This document shows, piece by piece, positions 7,665 through 16,162 of a DNA stretch of 30,722 nt; position 1 is the first letter of the stretch, and each line of letters opens with the position of its first letter. The DNA is from Bacteroidales bacterium UBA1217 (lineage in GTDB: Bacteria; Bacteroidota; Bacteroidia; Bacteroidales; P3): positions 23,549 through 54,270 of the forward strand of contig DBXH01000010.1 in the NCBI GenBank assembly GCA_002309335.1, in the 5' to 3' direction. Made by a program: the position numbers and the translations under genes. The notes under the pieces were generated by a model, which searched no databases, was not told the DNA's origin, and was given only the letters and a program-made list of their open reading frames with translations.

Positions 7665-9146
7665 TCAACCTTTCAGTTTCTTTATTATCTTGTTTACCAA
7701 GGTTCGTTCGTTGTAGAGTACTACGCCTAGATAGACGAGTATCAGTAGCGTGTTGACTGTCAGCGTCAGCCATTCCGACGGGAACTTAACGCAATTCATT
7801 GCTGCAAAGATGGCGAGGGCCACGGCGAAATAGCCGAGAATTGACTTTATGGGATAATGAATCGGATTGTAATGCTGTCCGATGAAGTAGCTTAGCAACA
7901 TACAGACTCCGTAGCCGCAGAATCCGCCCCAGGCGCAAGCGATATATCCGTAGCGGGGCACAAAAATGAAGTTTACGGCCAACAATACCGCGCAACCGAT
8001 TCCAGACAATATGGCTCCCCACCAGGTTTTTGCTATTAGTTTGTACCAGAACGACAGGTTAAAATAGATGCCCATAAATATCTCCGCCATCATTACGATG
8101 GGAACCACCTGCAAGCCTTCCCAATAGCGTTCGGAAATAATGTTGCGCAGAATGTCCATATATCCCACAACGGCTAGGAAGGCGAGAAGTGTGAACATAA
8201 CGAAATACTTCATTACCAGTGCTTGACTCTCTTTGCTTTCCTTGCCTTCGCTAAAGACAAACGGCTCGTAGGCGTAGCGGAAAGCCTGAGTTATCATAGC
8301 CATTATCATCGCTATCTTCACGCAGGCGCCATAGATGCCCAGCTGGGCGTCGCCTTCGGGACCGGGAATGATGAATCGGTAGCATATCTTGTCGGCGACT
8401 TGGTTCAGGATGCCAGCCAATCCCAGTAGCAGCAACGGCCACGTGTAGCGCAGCATCTGGCGTACAAGACTCCAGTCAACGCAATGTTTCATCAAACGCA
8501 GTTCGGGCAGGAACGCAAGCGTGATGGGCAGCGTGCAGATAAGGTTGGTGAGAAAGATGTAATATACCTGACGGTCAGCGTTGTACCACCCCATCATATC
8601 AGGGTGCGAAACAGCTAGTTTGGGTGCTGCAAGGAATACAAAGAGGTTGATGCCGATGTTGCAGAAAATGAACAGCAGTTTGAGGAATGCGAACTTCCAA
8701 GCGCGCCCCTTGAAGCGAAGGAAAGCGAAGAGGATTGCCTGGAAAGCGTCGAAGGCAACGATGGTGGCCATAATGCGGACATATTCCGGATGGTCGGCGT
8801 AGCCGGCAGAGCCCGCGATGGGACCGATGAAGGCGTAGATGACTATCAAGAACAGCAGCGCAACGCCGCCAACCATATACAAAGCTGTCGAGAACACCGT
8901 CTCGTAGCGCTCCTTATTGTTGTTGGCGAAATAGAAGAAGGTGGTCTCCATACCGAAGGTGAGCAGTACGAGGAAGAGGGCGGTGTAGGCGTAGAGATTG
9001 GTGACCACGCCGTAGTTGCCAGAGCTCACAAGGGTATAGGTGTAGAGCGGTACGAGCAGATAGTTGAGGAAGCGGCCTACAATAGAGCTGAGACCGTATA
9101 TCATTGAATCAGAGAAGAGTTTCTTTAACGAATTGGTGCTACTCAT
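7665..9146 (-). CDS. Oligosaccharide flippase family protein (Wzx/MviN-like)
   Basis: This is a 493-residue polytopic membrane protein with about 12-14 hydrophobic segments and no large soluble domain. It starts MSSTNSLKKLFSDSMIYGLSSIVGRFLNYLLVPLYT, the usual opening of polysaccharide exporters of the MOP superfamily: an amphipathic start, then a first helix with a GR-x-LN-YLLVPLYT-like run. Such proteins flip lipid-linked oligosaccharides (O-antigen, capsule or similar) across the inner membrane. No glycosyltransferase gene is next to it, so the substrate cannot be guessed. It is divergent from the hexosaminidase gene and convergent with the small-lipoprotein cluster. I found no good promoter in the 250-base gap for this strand. 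Confidence 0.85.
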   Translation of the reverse strand: MSSTNSLKKLFSDSMIYGLSSIVGRFLNYLLVPLYTYTLVSSGNYGVVTNLYAYTALFLVLLTFGMETTFFYFANNNKERYETVFSTALYMVGGVALLFLIVIYAFIGPIAGSAGYADHPEYVRIMATIVAFDAFQAILFAFLRFKGRAWKFAFLKLLFIFCNIGINLFVFLAAPKLAVSHPDMMGWYNADRQVYYIFLTNLICTLPITLAFLPELRLMKHCVDWSLVRQMLRYTWPLLLLGLAGILNQVADKICYRFIIPGPEGDAQLGIYGACVKIAMIMAMITQAFRYAYEPFVFSEGKESKESQALVMKYFVMFTLLAFLAVVGYMDILRNIISERYWEGLQVVPIVMMAEIFMGIYFNLSFWYKLIAKTWWGAILSGIGCAVLLAVNFIFVPRYGYIACAWGGFCGYGVCMLLSYFIGQHYNPIHYPIKSILGYFAVALAIFAAMNCVKFPSEWLTLTVNTLLILVYLGVVLYNERTLVNKIIKKLKG

Positions 9147-9219
9147 AATAGACGATTTTTGACGAATAACTGAATTTGATGAAAAAAATTATGCAATGCA
9201 ATCAAAAAACTTGTTTGCA

Positions 9220-9316
9220 AACCCAGAAGTGACCCCTAGGCGACCTAGAAGTGACTCGGAAGCGGTTCTTGGACGACCTAGAGTTGACCTAGAATTGACC
9301 CAGAGTTAGAGTTGCG
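9220..9316 (+). repeat. Degenerate array of eight 11-bp units
   Basis: From 9220 to 9307 the sequence splits into eight consecutive 11-base units with no slip in phase. Good units are GACCTAGAAGT (9242), GACCTAGAGTT (9275), GACCTAGAATT (9286) and GACCCAGAGTT (9297). Others are more worn. The consensus is close to GACCCAGAATT, the unit of the elements at 81-115 and 26222-26267. An AATTATGC string lies upstream at 9188-9195, as in the other two copies. A ninth partial unit may follow to 9316. The array fills most of the divergent gap between flippase and hexosaminidase genes, just upstream of the hexosaminidase promoter. Confidence 0.75.
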
Positions 9317-9353
9317 AAAAATATTAAAAATATCAAAAATCGGGGATGAATGG

Positions 9354-9383
9354 TTGCTAATTGAAAAAAGTTTGGTATTTTTG
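9354..9383 (+). promoter_or_regulatory. Bacteroidota-type promoter for the hexosaminidase gene
   Basis: TTG at 9354-9356, a 19-base spacer and TATTTTTG at 9376-9383 match the Bacteroidota primary sigma factor consensus. Transcription should start around 9390. This excludes an upstream TTG start at 9361 and favours the ATG at 9400. Confidence 0.75.
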
Positions 9384-9399
9384 CATTTTTATAATTAAT

Positions 9400-11268
9400 A
9401 TGATAAAAATGCGAAATCGTTTATATAGAGTTTGTTTGGTCTTAGTTGCGGTTTTTTTGGCTGTGTCGTGTGGCAAAAAAGTCGTGATTGAGAGCTACGC
9501 TTTGATTCCGGAGCCGGTTGAAATGACGATGGAAAAGGGCTGTTTTTCGCTTTCATCGTCGACAAAATGCTATGCCGGCAGTATGGGTCAGAACGACCCC
9601 GTGATGAAGTATATCTCGTCGCGCCTTCGCCAATGGCATTTCAACCCCGTGCTGGCCGGCAAGCCTGAGGCAAACTGCCTGCAATTTTTGATTAACGAGG
9701 CTTATGACCAGGAACTGGGCGAGGAAGGATATACGATTGATGTTGACAAGGATGGCGTTGTGGTCAGCGCAAATAGTGAGAAAGGTCTATTCTATGGTTT
9801 TCAGACGCTTGTGCAAATGTTGCCAGAGGATGTGTCGGAGGTTCGTTACAGCAAGATAGACCTGCCTTATTGTCACATAAAGGACTACCCGCGTTTTGAC
9901 TGGCGCGGTTGCCATCTGGATGTATCGCGTCATTTTTTCGGCGTGAGCCAGGTGAAGAAGCTGCTTGATCTGATGTCGCTCTACAAAATGAACAAGTTTC
10001 ATTGGCATTTGACTGACGATCACGGATGGAGAATAGAAATTGCCAAATATCCATTGCTTAACGACATAGGTTCGTGGCGTGTGGATCGCGACAACCAGCC
10101 TTGGGGCGAAGCCGACCCTGCTGGAGAGGATGAGCAGAGAACCAACGGCGGATATTACACCAAAGAACAGATTGCTGAAATTGTGGAATATGCCGCTGAA
10201 CGCTTTATAGATGTTATCCCCGAGATTGAAATCCCCGGTCATTGCTGTGCCGTTCTTGAAGCATATCCGAGTTTTGCCTGTGCAGGTGATGATACGACAT
10301 ATACGGTTCAATTCGGTCCCTATTGGCCCCCTAGGGCAATACTCTGCGGCGGAAACGACAGCGTGATGACGTTTCTGAAGGATGTGATGGACGAGATAGT
10401 CCCTCTGTTTCCGTACAAGTATATCCACATCGGAGGCGACGAGGCGGAGAAGGACAACTGGACACGCTGTCCGCGCTGCAAGAAAAGAATGAAAGAGTTG
10501 AAACTGAAAGACTATGAACAGCTGCAGAGCTGGATGATTGTGGAAATGGAGGATTATCTGCGCGGTCAGGGTCGCAGCATTATCGGATGGGACGAGATTC
10601 TTGACGGTGGTGTGTCGCCCGATGCCACCGTGATGTCGTGGAGAGGCGAGAAAGGCGGTATCGCTGCCGCTCGCAGAGGCAATGATGTGATAATGACACC
10701 GATAGATTATTGTTATTTCAACTTCTATCAAGCCGATGCTGAATTCCAGCCGCCGGCGATGCCAAACTCGCTGATTACGCTGCGTAAGGTTTATGATTAC
10801 AATCCGATGCCGAACGGATTGACGACTTCGCAACGGAAACATATCCTCGGTGCCCAAGCAAATCTGTGGACGGAATATATCAACACACCGGAAATGACTG
10901 AATATATGCTGCTTCCGCGATTGTGTGCGATGTCTGAGAATCTGTGGTCGCCTCTGAACGTTAAAAACTGGCAGCGATTCAGAAGCAACGTAGCACGTCA
11001 TACAGTTCGCCTCGAAGCCAACGATTACACAGTTGGGACGGGCTCGTTCAAGCCAATGATAACGGTGGAAAAAACGGCAGACGGTAACCGAATGGTGACA
11101 TTCGATTGGGAAGTTGAAGGAACGCGTCTGTATTACCGTGTTGATGACGGTAAGTTCGTCAAATATGAGGAACCGTTTGAAGTCGAAAAGGGCAGTCGAG
11201 TGTCGACGGTGTCGTTCTATATGGGAATGATGAAGGAGAAAGTGTATGAATTTGAAATAAAAAATTGA
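9400..11268 (+). CDS. Beta-N-acetylhexosaminidase, GH20 lipoprotein
   Basis: GH20 enzymes remove terminal GlcNAc or GalNAc from glycans by substrate-assisted catalysis. The 622-residue protein has a lipoprotein signal (AVSC, Cys24), so it is anchored in the envelope. An N-terminal GH20b-like domain covers about 40-160. The catalytic barrel runs from about 165 to 520, starting at PRFDWRGCHLDVSRHF and including HWHLTDDHGWR. The catalytic pair Asp347-Glu348 sits in HIGGDEAEKDNW. A C-terminal chitobiase-type domain contains LYYRVDDGKFVKYEEPFEV. I chose ATG 9400 because the promoter (-7 box 9376-9383) overlaps the region of an earlier in-frame TTG (9361); ATG 9409 is also possible. It starts a run of same-strand genes, and the next start is one base after its stop. 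Host mucin or peptidoglycan-derived sugars are plausible substrates. Confidence 0.93.
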   Translation: MIKMRNRLYRVCLVLVAVFLAVSCGKKVVIESYALIPEPVEMTMEKGCFSLSSSTKCYAGSMGQNDPVMKYISSRLRQWHFNPVLAGKPEANCLQFLINEAYDQELGEEGYTIDVDKDGVVVSANSEKGLFYGFQTLVQMLPEDVSEVRYSKIDLPYCHIKDYPRFDWRGCHLDVSRHFFGVSQVKKLLDLMSLYKMNKFHWHLTDDHGWRIEIAKYPLLNDIGSWRVDRDNQPWGEADPAGEDEQRTNGGYYTKEQIAEIVEYAAERFIDVIPEIEIPGHCCAVLEAYPSFACAGDDTTYTVQFGPYWPPRAILCGGNDSVMTFLKDVMDEIVPLFPYKYIHIGGDEAEKDNWTRCPRCKKRMKELKLKDYEQLQSWMIVEMEDYLRGQGRSIIGWDEILDGGVSPDATVMSWRGEKGGIAAARRGNDVIMTPIDYCYFNFYQADAEFQPPAMPNSLITLRKVYDYNPMPNGLTTSQRKHILGAQANLWTEYINTPEMTEYMLLPRLCAMSENLWSPLNVKNWQRFRSNVARHTVRLEANDYTVGTGSFKPMITVEKTADGNRMVTFDWEVEGTRLYYRVDDGKFVKYEEPFEVEKGSRVSTVSFYMGMMKEKVYEFEIKN

Positions 11269-11269
11269 A

Positions 11270-12409
11270 ATGGCAGAGTTTGATTTTTCAAGTATAGAAC
11301 CTTACAATAGTGAAGAGGTGCCAAAAGCAATAGCGCGGTTGGCACACAACCCGATGTTTGCACGATTGGTGAAGACGATGAATCCCAAAGCCGATGCTTC
11401 AAGCTTTTCGGCTTTGATGGAGTGCATCACCACGTGCGACGAACTACAATATATGGTGATGCGGCCGCTGATATTTCAGATTGTTCAGCGTAGCGCCACC
11501 TCATTCACCTACGACGGATTGGATTTTTTGAGCAGGGACAAATCGTACCTTTTTGTTTCTAACCACAGAGATATTACTCTCGATGCTGGGTTGCTTGATG
11601 TGGCGCTGATTTCTAACGGCTTTAAAACCCCGGAAATTGGATTTGGCAACAACTTGATGAAGAATGACTTTATCATCGACCTTTTCCGTCTTAACAAGAT
11701 GTTTACCATTATCCGTGACGGCTCGAAGCGTGATTTCTACAACAATTCGGTGTTTCTGTCGAACTATATCCACCATGAGCTCTTTGAGAAAAAGAGCTCG
11801 GTGTGGATTGCCCAGCGCAACGGCCGCACCAAGAATGGCGACGACAGGACCGACCAAGGTTTGTTGAAGATGTTCTCGATGGCCGGCACGGGCAACTTTG
11901 AGGAGGATTTCAACAAGCTGCAGATTGTGCCTGTGGCGATAAGCTATGAATATGAACCCTGCGACTTGATGAAGAGTGTAGCGGAATATGCTTCGTCAAA
12001 CGGCATTTATGAGAAATCGGCCCACGAGGATGTGTTGAGTATAATGATGGGTATATCGCAGCAGAAAGGCGATATACATCTTACTTTCTGTAAACCGATA
12101 AGCACAGACGAAGTGGCTGAATGTGCGCAGCTGGTAAAGAATGAGCGCTTTGCAGCATTGGCAAAAGTGATTGACGGACGTATTCACGAGGGCTACAAAC
12201 TGCACAAAACCAACTATATTGCAGCCGATCTGCTTCGCGGAACGGCCGATTATATCGACTATTATACAACCGACCAGCTGGAGGAATTTATTGAATATGC
12301 TGAGCACTCTTCGTTCAAGGGCCCCTCATCAGCTGCCAGGGAGAAAGTGATGGATTTCTTTATGACCATTTACGCCAATCCGGTTTTCAATAAAACTGAA
12401 GGGAGATAA
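11270..12409 (+). CDS. PlsC-like acyltransferase
   Basis: This 379-residue protein resembles the 1-acyl-glycerol-3-phosphate acyltransferase-like proteins found in many Gram-negative bacteria. The active-site region reads FVSNHRDITLD (95-105). His99 and Asp105 are separated by five residues, rather than the four of classical HX4D acyltransferases. The conserved WIAQRNGRTKNGDDRTD block lies at 179-195, and VPVAISYEYEPCD follows. I recall the same HRDI-x-xD spacing and AQ-x-GR-x-KDGDDRTD block in the related group, so the spacing looks like a subfamily trait and not damage. No signal peptide or strong membrane helix is seen. It should act on lipids at the inner face of the membrane, with unknown acceptor. 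It starts one base after the hexosaminidase stop and ends 12 bases before the amidohydrolase. Confidence 0.8.
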   Translation: MAEFDFSSIEPYNSEEVPKAIARLAHNPMFARLVKTMNPKADASSFSALMECITTCDELQYMVMRPLIFQIVQRSATSFTYDGLDFLSRDKSYLFVSNHRDITLDAGLLDVALISNGFKTPEIGFGNNLMKNDFIIDLFRLNKMFTIIRDGSKRDFYNNSVFLSNYIHHELFEKKSSVWIAQRNGRTKNGDDRTDQGLLKMFSMAGTGNFEEDFNKLQIVPVAISYEYEPCDLMKSVAEYASSNGIYEKSAHEDVLSIMMGISQQKGDIHLTFCKPISTDEVAECAQLVKNERFAALAKVIDGRIHEGYKLHKTNYIAADLLRGTADYIDYYTTDQLEEFIEYAEHSSFKGPSSAAREKVMDFFMTIYANPVFNKTEGR

Positions 12410-12421
12410 AAAAGAAATACG

Positions 12422-13633
12422 ATGATAGAGAGAATAAAAGAGATAGCAAAGAGGATCAATCCCGAGGTGATTGAGTGGCGTCGCTGGCTGCATCGTCACC
12501 CAGAACTGTCGCAGCAGGAGTTTGGTACGATGGAGTATGTAGCCTCTCGACTGCGCGATATGGGTTTAGAGCCAAAGACCGGAATAGGCAAGACGGGCTG
12601 TATGGCTGTGTTGCGTGGCGGTATTGAACCTGACAGTTATTGTGTTGCTTTGCGTAGCGATTACGATGCTCTTCCGCTGCAGGAGAATACAGGACTGCCT
12701 TTTGCTTCTGAAAACCCTGGTGTTATGCACGCCTGCGGTCACGATATGCATACCAGCTCGCTGCTGGGTGCTGCAAAGATACTGTGTGAATTACGTGAGG
12801 AACTTAAGGGAACGATAATGTTCATTTTCGAGCCTTCTGAGGAGATGTATCCAGGTGGTGCACGTATGATGATGGAGGATGGTCTGTTCAGTGAGTTGAT
12901 GCCCAATGAGATATACTCTTTCCACTGCCTTCCAGAGATGGATTATGGGCGTGTTGGAATGCGCAAAGGGAAATATATGGCTTCGACTGACGAGCTGTAT
13001 TGGACGGTGAAAGGCAAAGGCGGTCACGGAGCCACTCCGCATTTGAGTGTTGACCCGATATTGATTGCCAGCCACATAGTTGTCGCTCTTCAGCAGGTGG
13101 TGAGCCGCAATGCATCGCCGATGATGCCTACAACGCTGAGTTTCGGCAAATTCATCGGTAGCGGACGCACCAATATTATTCCCGACGAGGTGAAGATGGA
13201 AGGTATTATCCGTACTTTTGATGAGAAATGGCGGCTTGAGGCTCACGAAAAGATTCGCAAAATCTCGATGGGCATTGCTGAAAGTATGGGTGGCGAGTGC
13301 GACCTGTTCATCGATTATGGATATCCATACGTTGTCAACGACGACGACTGCACACAACAAGTTTATGACAACGCCTGTGCCTTTATCGGGTCAGAGAATG
13401 TAGAATGGCTGGATATGAGAATGACCGCTGAGGATTTTGCCTTCTTTGCACAGAAGATACCCGCCTGCTACTACCGTATTGGCATTCACGAGCCGGGTAC
13501 TCCGTTCAGCAACTTGCATCGTCCCAACCTAATAGTCGACGAGCGTTCTATTGAACTAGCCAACGGTCTTATCGCTTATAATGCTTTTATGGCGTTGAAT
13601 AACAGAATAAAAGATAGTAAATGTCAGAGATAG
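12422..13633 (+). CDS. M20 family amidohydrolase (hippurate hydrolase-like)
   Basis: This 403-residue cytoplasmic metallopeptidase belongs to family M20D, whose members hydrolyse N-acyl amino acids. The start ERIKEIAKRINPEVIEWRRWLHRHPELS is typical. Metal-binding and catalytic residues are visible: Cys105 and His107 in ACGHDMH (104-110), the Glu pair in EPSEE (137-141), the SFHCLPE histidine near 169, and a late His in PGTPFSNLHRPN. The lid domain contains the GKGGHGATPH segment. The natural substrate (N-acetyl amino acid, N-acyl-diaminopimelate, hippurate or other) cannot be decided from the sequence. Its end overlaps the MATE gene start by 13 bases, which suggests coupled translation. Confidence 0.9.
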   Translation: MIERIKEIAKRINPEVIEWRRWLHRHPELSQQEFGTMEYVASRLRDMGLEPKTGIGKTGCMAVLRGGIEPDSYCVALRSDYDALPLQENTGLPFASENPGVMHACGHDMHTSSLLGAAKILCELREELKGTIMFIFEPSEEMYPGGARMMMEDGLFSELMPNEIYSFHCLPEMDYGRVGMRKGKYMASTDELYWTVKGKGGHGATPHLSVDPILIASHIVVALQQVVSRNASPMMPTTLSFGKFIGSGRTNIIPDEVKMEGIIRTFDEKWRLEAHEKIRKISMGIAESMGGECDLFIDYGYPYVVNDDDCTQQVYDNACAFIGSENVEWLDMRMTAEDFAFFAQKIPACYYRIGIHEPGTPFSNLHRPNLIVDERSIELANGLIAYNAFMALNNRIKDSKCQR

Positions 13634-15060
13634 ATAACACCAAATCGCTTGAAACCAAGAACGTAAAATCGCTTCTGTGGGAGTATGCCCTTCCGGCTGT
13701 TGCGAGTCAGGTGGTTACTTCGGTCTACAACATTGTAGACCGGATATTCCTCGGCAACAGCAGCGACGGCAATGGTACTCTCTATCTGGCGGCACTGGCT
13801 ATCACCTTCCCGCTAATGAATATTATACACGCTTTTGGTTCGTTGGTGGGTGCTGGTGCATCGGCGCGAATGAGTATTGTGCTGGGTCGCAAGGATGTAC
13901 GCTGGGCAGAGAAGATTCTGGGTAATACTATGCTGCTTACTTTTATGCTTGGTTTTCTGTTCGTTACTGCCGGCTATCTCTGGATGAAACCCATATTGAT
14001 GCTGTTTGGTGCCTCGGAGCAGACCATTAGTTTTGCCTGCGAGTATATGGACATTGTACTGCCTGGTATGTTTCTTGTCACTTTGACCTACAACCTTACG
14101 GGTCTTATCCGTGCGTCAGGTTATCCTATGAAGGCTATGTGGATAATGATAGGCGGTGCAGTGGCGAATATTTTCCTTGATTTCCTGCTGATCAGCGTAT
14201 GGAATATGGGTGTTGTCGGTGCTGCGTGGGGTACTACCATTTCAATGGCATTGACAGCGTTTGTGTCGATATTGCATTTTGTTCAGCCTAAATCGTTCAT
14301 ACGATTCCATAAGCACGTATGGGAACCCAAGTTGTACATCTTCCGCAACATACTGGCTATCGGTATCAGCCCGTTCTCGATGAATGTTGCTGCTTTTGCT
14401 GTTGTTGCCGTACTTAACAGACAGTTGGCCTTCTATGGTGGTGACAATGCAGTGGCTGTATATGGTGTAGTCAATTCGGCTGCTGGACTGATATTGATGA
14501 TGTTCCTCGGTGTTTGTCAGGGAATGCAGCCCATTGCAGGATACAATTTCGGAGCTGGTCGCAACGACCGCCTGAAGGAAGTCTATATGTTGACGATGAA
14601 GGTCTGTGTGTTGCTTGGTGTGTTTGGTTCAGCAGTTTCGTTGCTGTTTCCGGGAACTATCATCAAGTGTTTCAACTCAGAGGAGGAAATACTTCGTGTT
14701 GGAGTGCCTGCTTTGCGCTATCTGATGGTTCTTGCTCCGATGATAGCGTATACAATCACCAATTCGCAGCTGTTTCAGTCGATTGATTTGCCCTGGATAG
14801 CCATCGTTACGAGTCTTTCACGCCAGGTAATATTCCTGATACCGATATCGCTGATATTGCCGAGTATTGTGTACAATATGACCGGCAATGGTGTTACCGG
14901 TGTATGGATGTCGTGCACGATATGCGACTTTCTTGGCGCTGCATTGTCGACGGTTCTGCTTCTTGCCAACAGGAGAGTGTTCAGAATAGGCTATGTGCCG
15001 CCAGTCCGAAAACCGCGCAAGGAGGCTGGCCCTAAAGAAAAAACAATTTCGAACTCCTAA
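13621..15060 (+). CDS. MATE family efflux transporter
   Basis: This 479-residue inner-membrane protein has about 12 hydrophobic segments in two similar halves, as expected for MATE exporters, which expel drugs or metabolites in exchange for Na+ or H+. Recognisable parts are the opening LLWEYALPAVASQVVTSVYNIVDRIFLG, the GLIRASGYPMKAM segment, and in the second half QGMQPIAGYNFGAG. The substrate is unknown. It overlaps the amidohydrolase gene by 13 bases and precedes the ATPase-CYTH gene by 16 bases, so it is part of the same run. Confidence 0.93.
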   Translation: MSEIDNTKSLETKNVKSLLWEYALPAVASQVVTSVYNIVDRIFLGNSSDGNGTLYLAALAITFPLMNIIHAFGSLVGAGASARMSIVLGRKDVRWAEKILGNTMLLTFMLGFLFVTAGYLWMKPILMLFGASEQTISFACEYMDIVLPGMFLVTLTYNLTGLIRASGYPMKAMWIMIGGAVANIFLDFLLISVWNMGVVGAAWGTTISMALTAFVSILHFVQPKSFIRFHKHVWEPKLYIFRNILAIGISPFSMNVAAFAVVAVLNRQLAFYGGDNAVAVYGVVNSAAGLILMMFLGVCQGMQPIAGYNFGAGRNDRLKEVYMLTMKVCVLLGVFGSAVSLLFPGTIIKCFNSEEEILRVGVPALRYLMVLAPMIAYTITNSQLFQSIDLPWIAIVTSLSRQVIFLIPISLILPSIVYNMTGNGVTGVWMSCTICDFLGAALSTVLLLANRRVFRIGYVPPVRKPRKEAGPKEKTISNS

Positions 15061-15076
15061 TATAGAACCCTGATTG

Positions 15077-16162
15077 ATGAATTCCTCAATAACCAAAATA
15101 GTCCTTACGGGTGGCCCTTGTGCCGGCAAAACGACAGCACTGGCTCGTATTGTTGAGCATTTCTCTGGTTTGGGCTATTATGTTATTACCGTGCCTGAGG
15201 CAGCCACGATGTTCTCTCAGTCGGGTGTTGATTTTCAGACTGCCGATAAGAGACTCTTTATTGAGAGTGAACGTCAACTGATGGAGTTTCAATTAGAGAT
15301 AGAGGACCGCTATGAGCGCATTGCAGCCTGCAGCGGACGACCGTCGCTCATAATATGCGATCGCGGTACGATGGATATCAAAGCCTATCTGACGGGGGAA
15401 CTGTGGGATGAATTGCTCGTGTCGTTGGACAAAACCGTTGTTGAACTGCGCGATGCACGCTATGCGGCGGTGATTCATCTGGCTACTGCCGCCAAAGGCG
15501 CCGAGAAATATTATACGCTGAGCAACAATGCTGCTCGCAAGGAAACTCCCGAGCAGGCTCGCGCTATCGATGATAGTTTGATGACTGCTTGGACGGGACA
15601 TCCGCATTTACGTGTGATAGGTAACGATTGTGGTTTCGAAGAGAAAATCAACCGGGTGCTCAAGGAGATATCCCACGTGCTCGGTGTTCCTCAGCCTATC
15701 GAGATTGAACGTAAATATCTGGTCGAATTGAACGGGACGATACCAAACAGTAATGTAAGTCATATAAGGCAGACCTATCTTTTGCCTTTGGACGGGCAAG
15801 AACGCCGTTTGCGTATGCGTGGCGAGAATGGGCATAATGTATATTTCCTGACGACAAAGATCCGACTTGCTTCCGACCGCAATTACGAGCACGAGTGCCA
15901 GATTAGTGAGAAGAGATACTACGAGCTGCTTCAGGAGGCTAACCCCGCCAAACGTACCATAGTGAAGAACAGGACCTGTTTCCTGTGGATGGACCAGTAT
16001 TTTGAACTCGACGAATTTATTGAGCCGCAGATTGATCATCTGATGCTTGAAATTGAGGATGCCGAAGATGAGGCGTCGGTACATTTCCCGCCGTTCTTGC
16101 GCAAAATCAAGGATGTGACGGGCAATCCGGACTATTATAACACTAACATTGCAAGGAGATGA
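15077..16162 (+). CDS. AAA ATPase-CYTH fusion protein (Ttd14-like architecture)
   Basis: This 361-residue cytoplasmic protein has two domains. Residues 1-195 are a P-loop NTPase of the AAA_28/NadR-like type, with Walker A TGGPCAGKTT (11-20, Lys18) and an ICDRGTMD segment further on. From Ile208 a CYTH (triphosphate tunnel) domain begins with IEIERKYLVEL, holding the ExExK signature (Glu209, Glu211, Lys213), and continues with IRQTYLL and an RRLRMRGENG segment. CYTH domains bind triphosphates and metal ions in a tunnel. The same order is found in the animal protein Ttd14, which binds GTP and phosphoinositides. The bacterial role is not known to me. I use ATG 15077; the TTG one codon earlier is less likely. 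The stop overlaps the murB start by four bases (ATGA). Confidence 0.82.
   Translation: MNSSITKIVLTGGPCAGKTTALARIVEHFSGLGYYVITVPEAATMFSQSGVDFQTADKRLFIESERQLMEFQLEIEDRYERIAACSGRPSLIICDRGTMDIKAYLTGELWDELLVSLDKTVVELRDARYAAVIHLATAAKGAEKYYTLSNNAARKETPEQARAIDDSLMTAWTGHPHLRVIGNDCGFEEKINRVLKEISHVLGVPQPIEIERKYLVELNGTIPNSNVSHIRQTYLLPLDGQERRLRMRGENGHNVYFLTTKIRLASDRNYEHECQISEKRYYELLQEANPAKRTIVKNRTCFLWMDQYFELDEFIEPQIDHLMLEIEDAEDEASVHFPPFLRKIKDVTGNPDYYNTNIARR

Noticed and set aside
9361..9399. Hexosaminidase start at the upstream TTG (9361)
   Set aside because: The added residues would be encoded within the promoter -7 box, and they spoil the lipoprotein signal peptide that begins cleanly at 9400.
9787..11001. 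A 404-residue antisense frame inside the hexosaminidase gene
   Set aside because: Composition is that of a reversed coding frame (many His, Arg, Ile), and the plus strand has intact GH20 motifs over the same bases.
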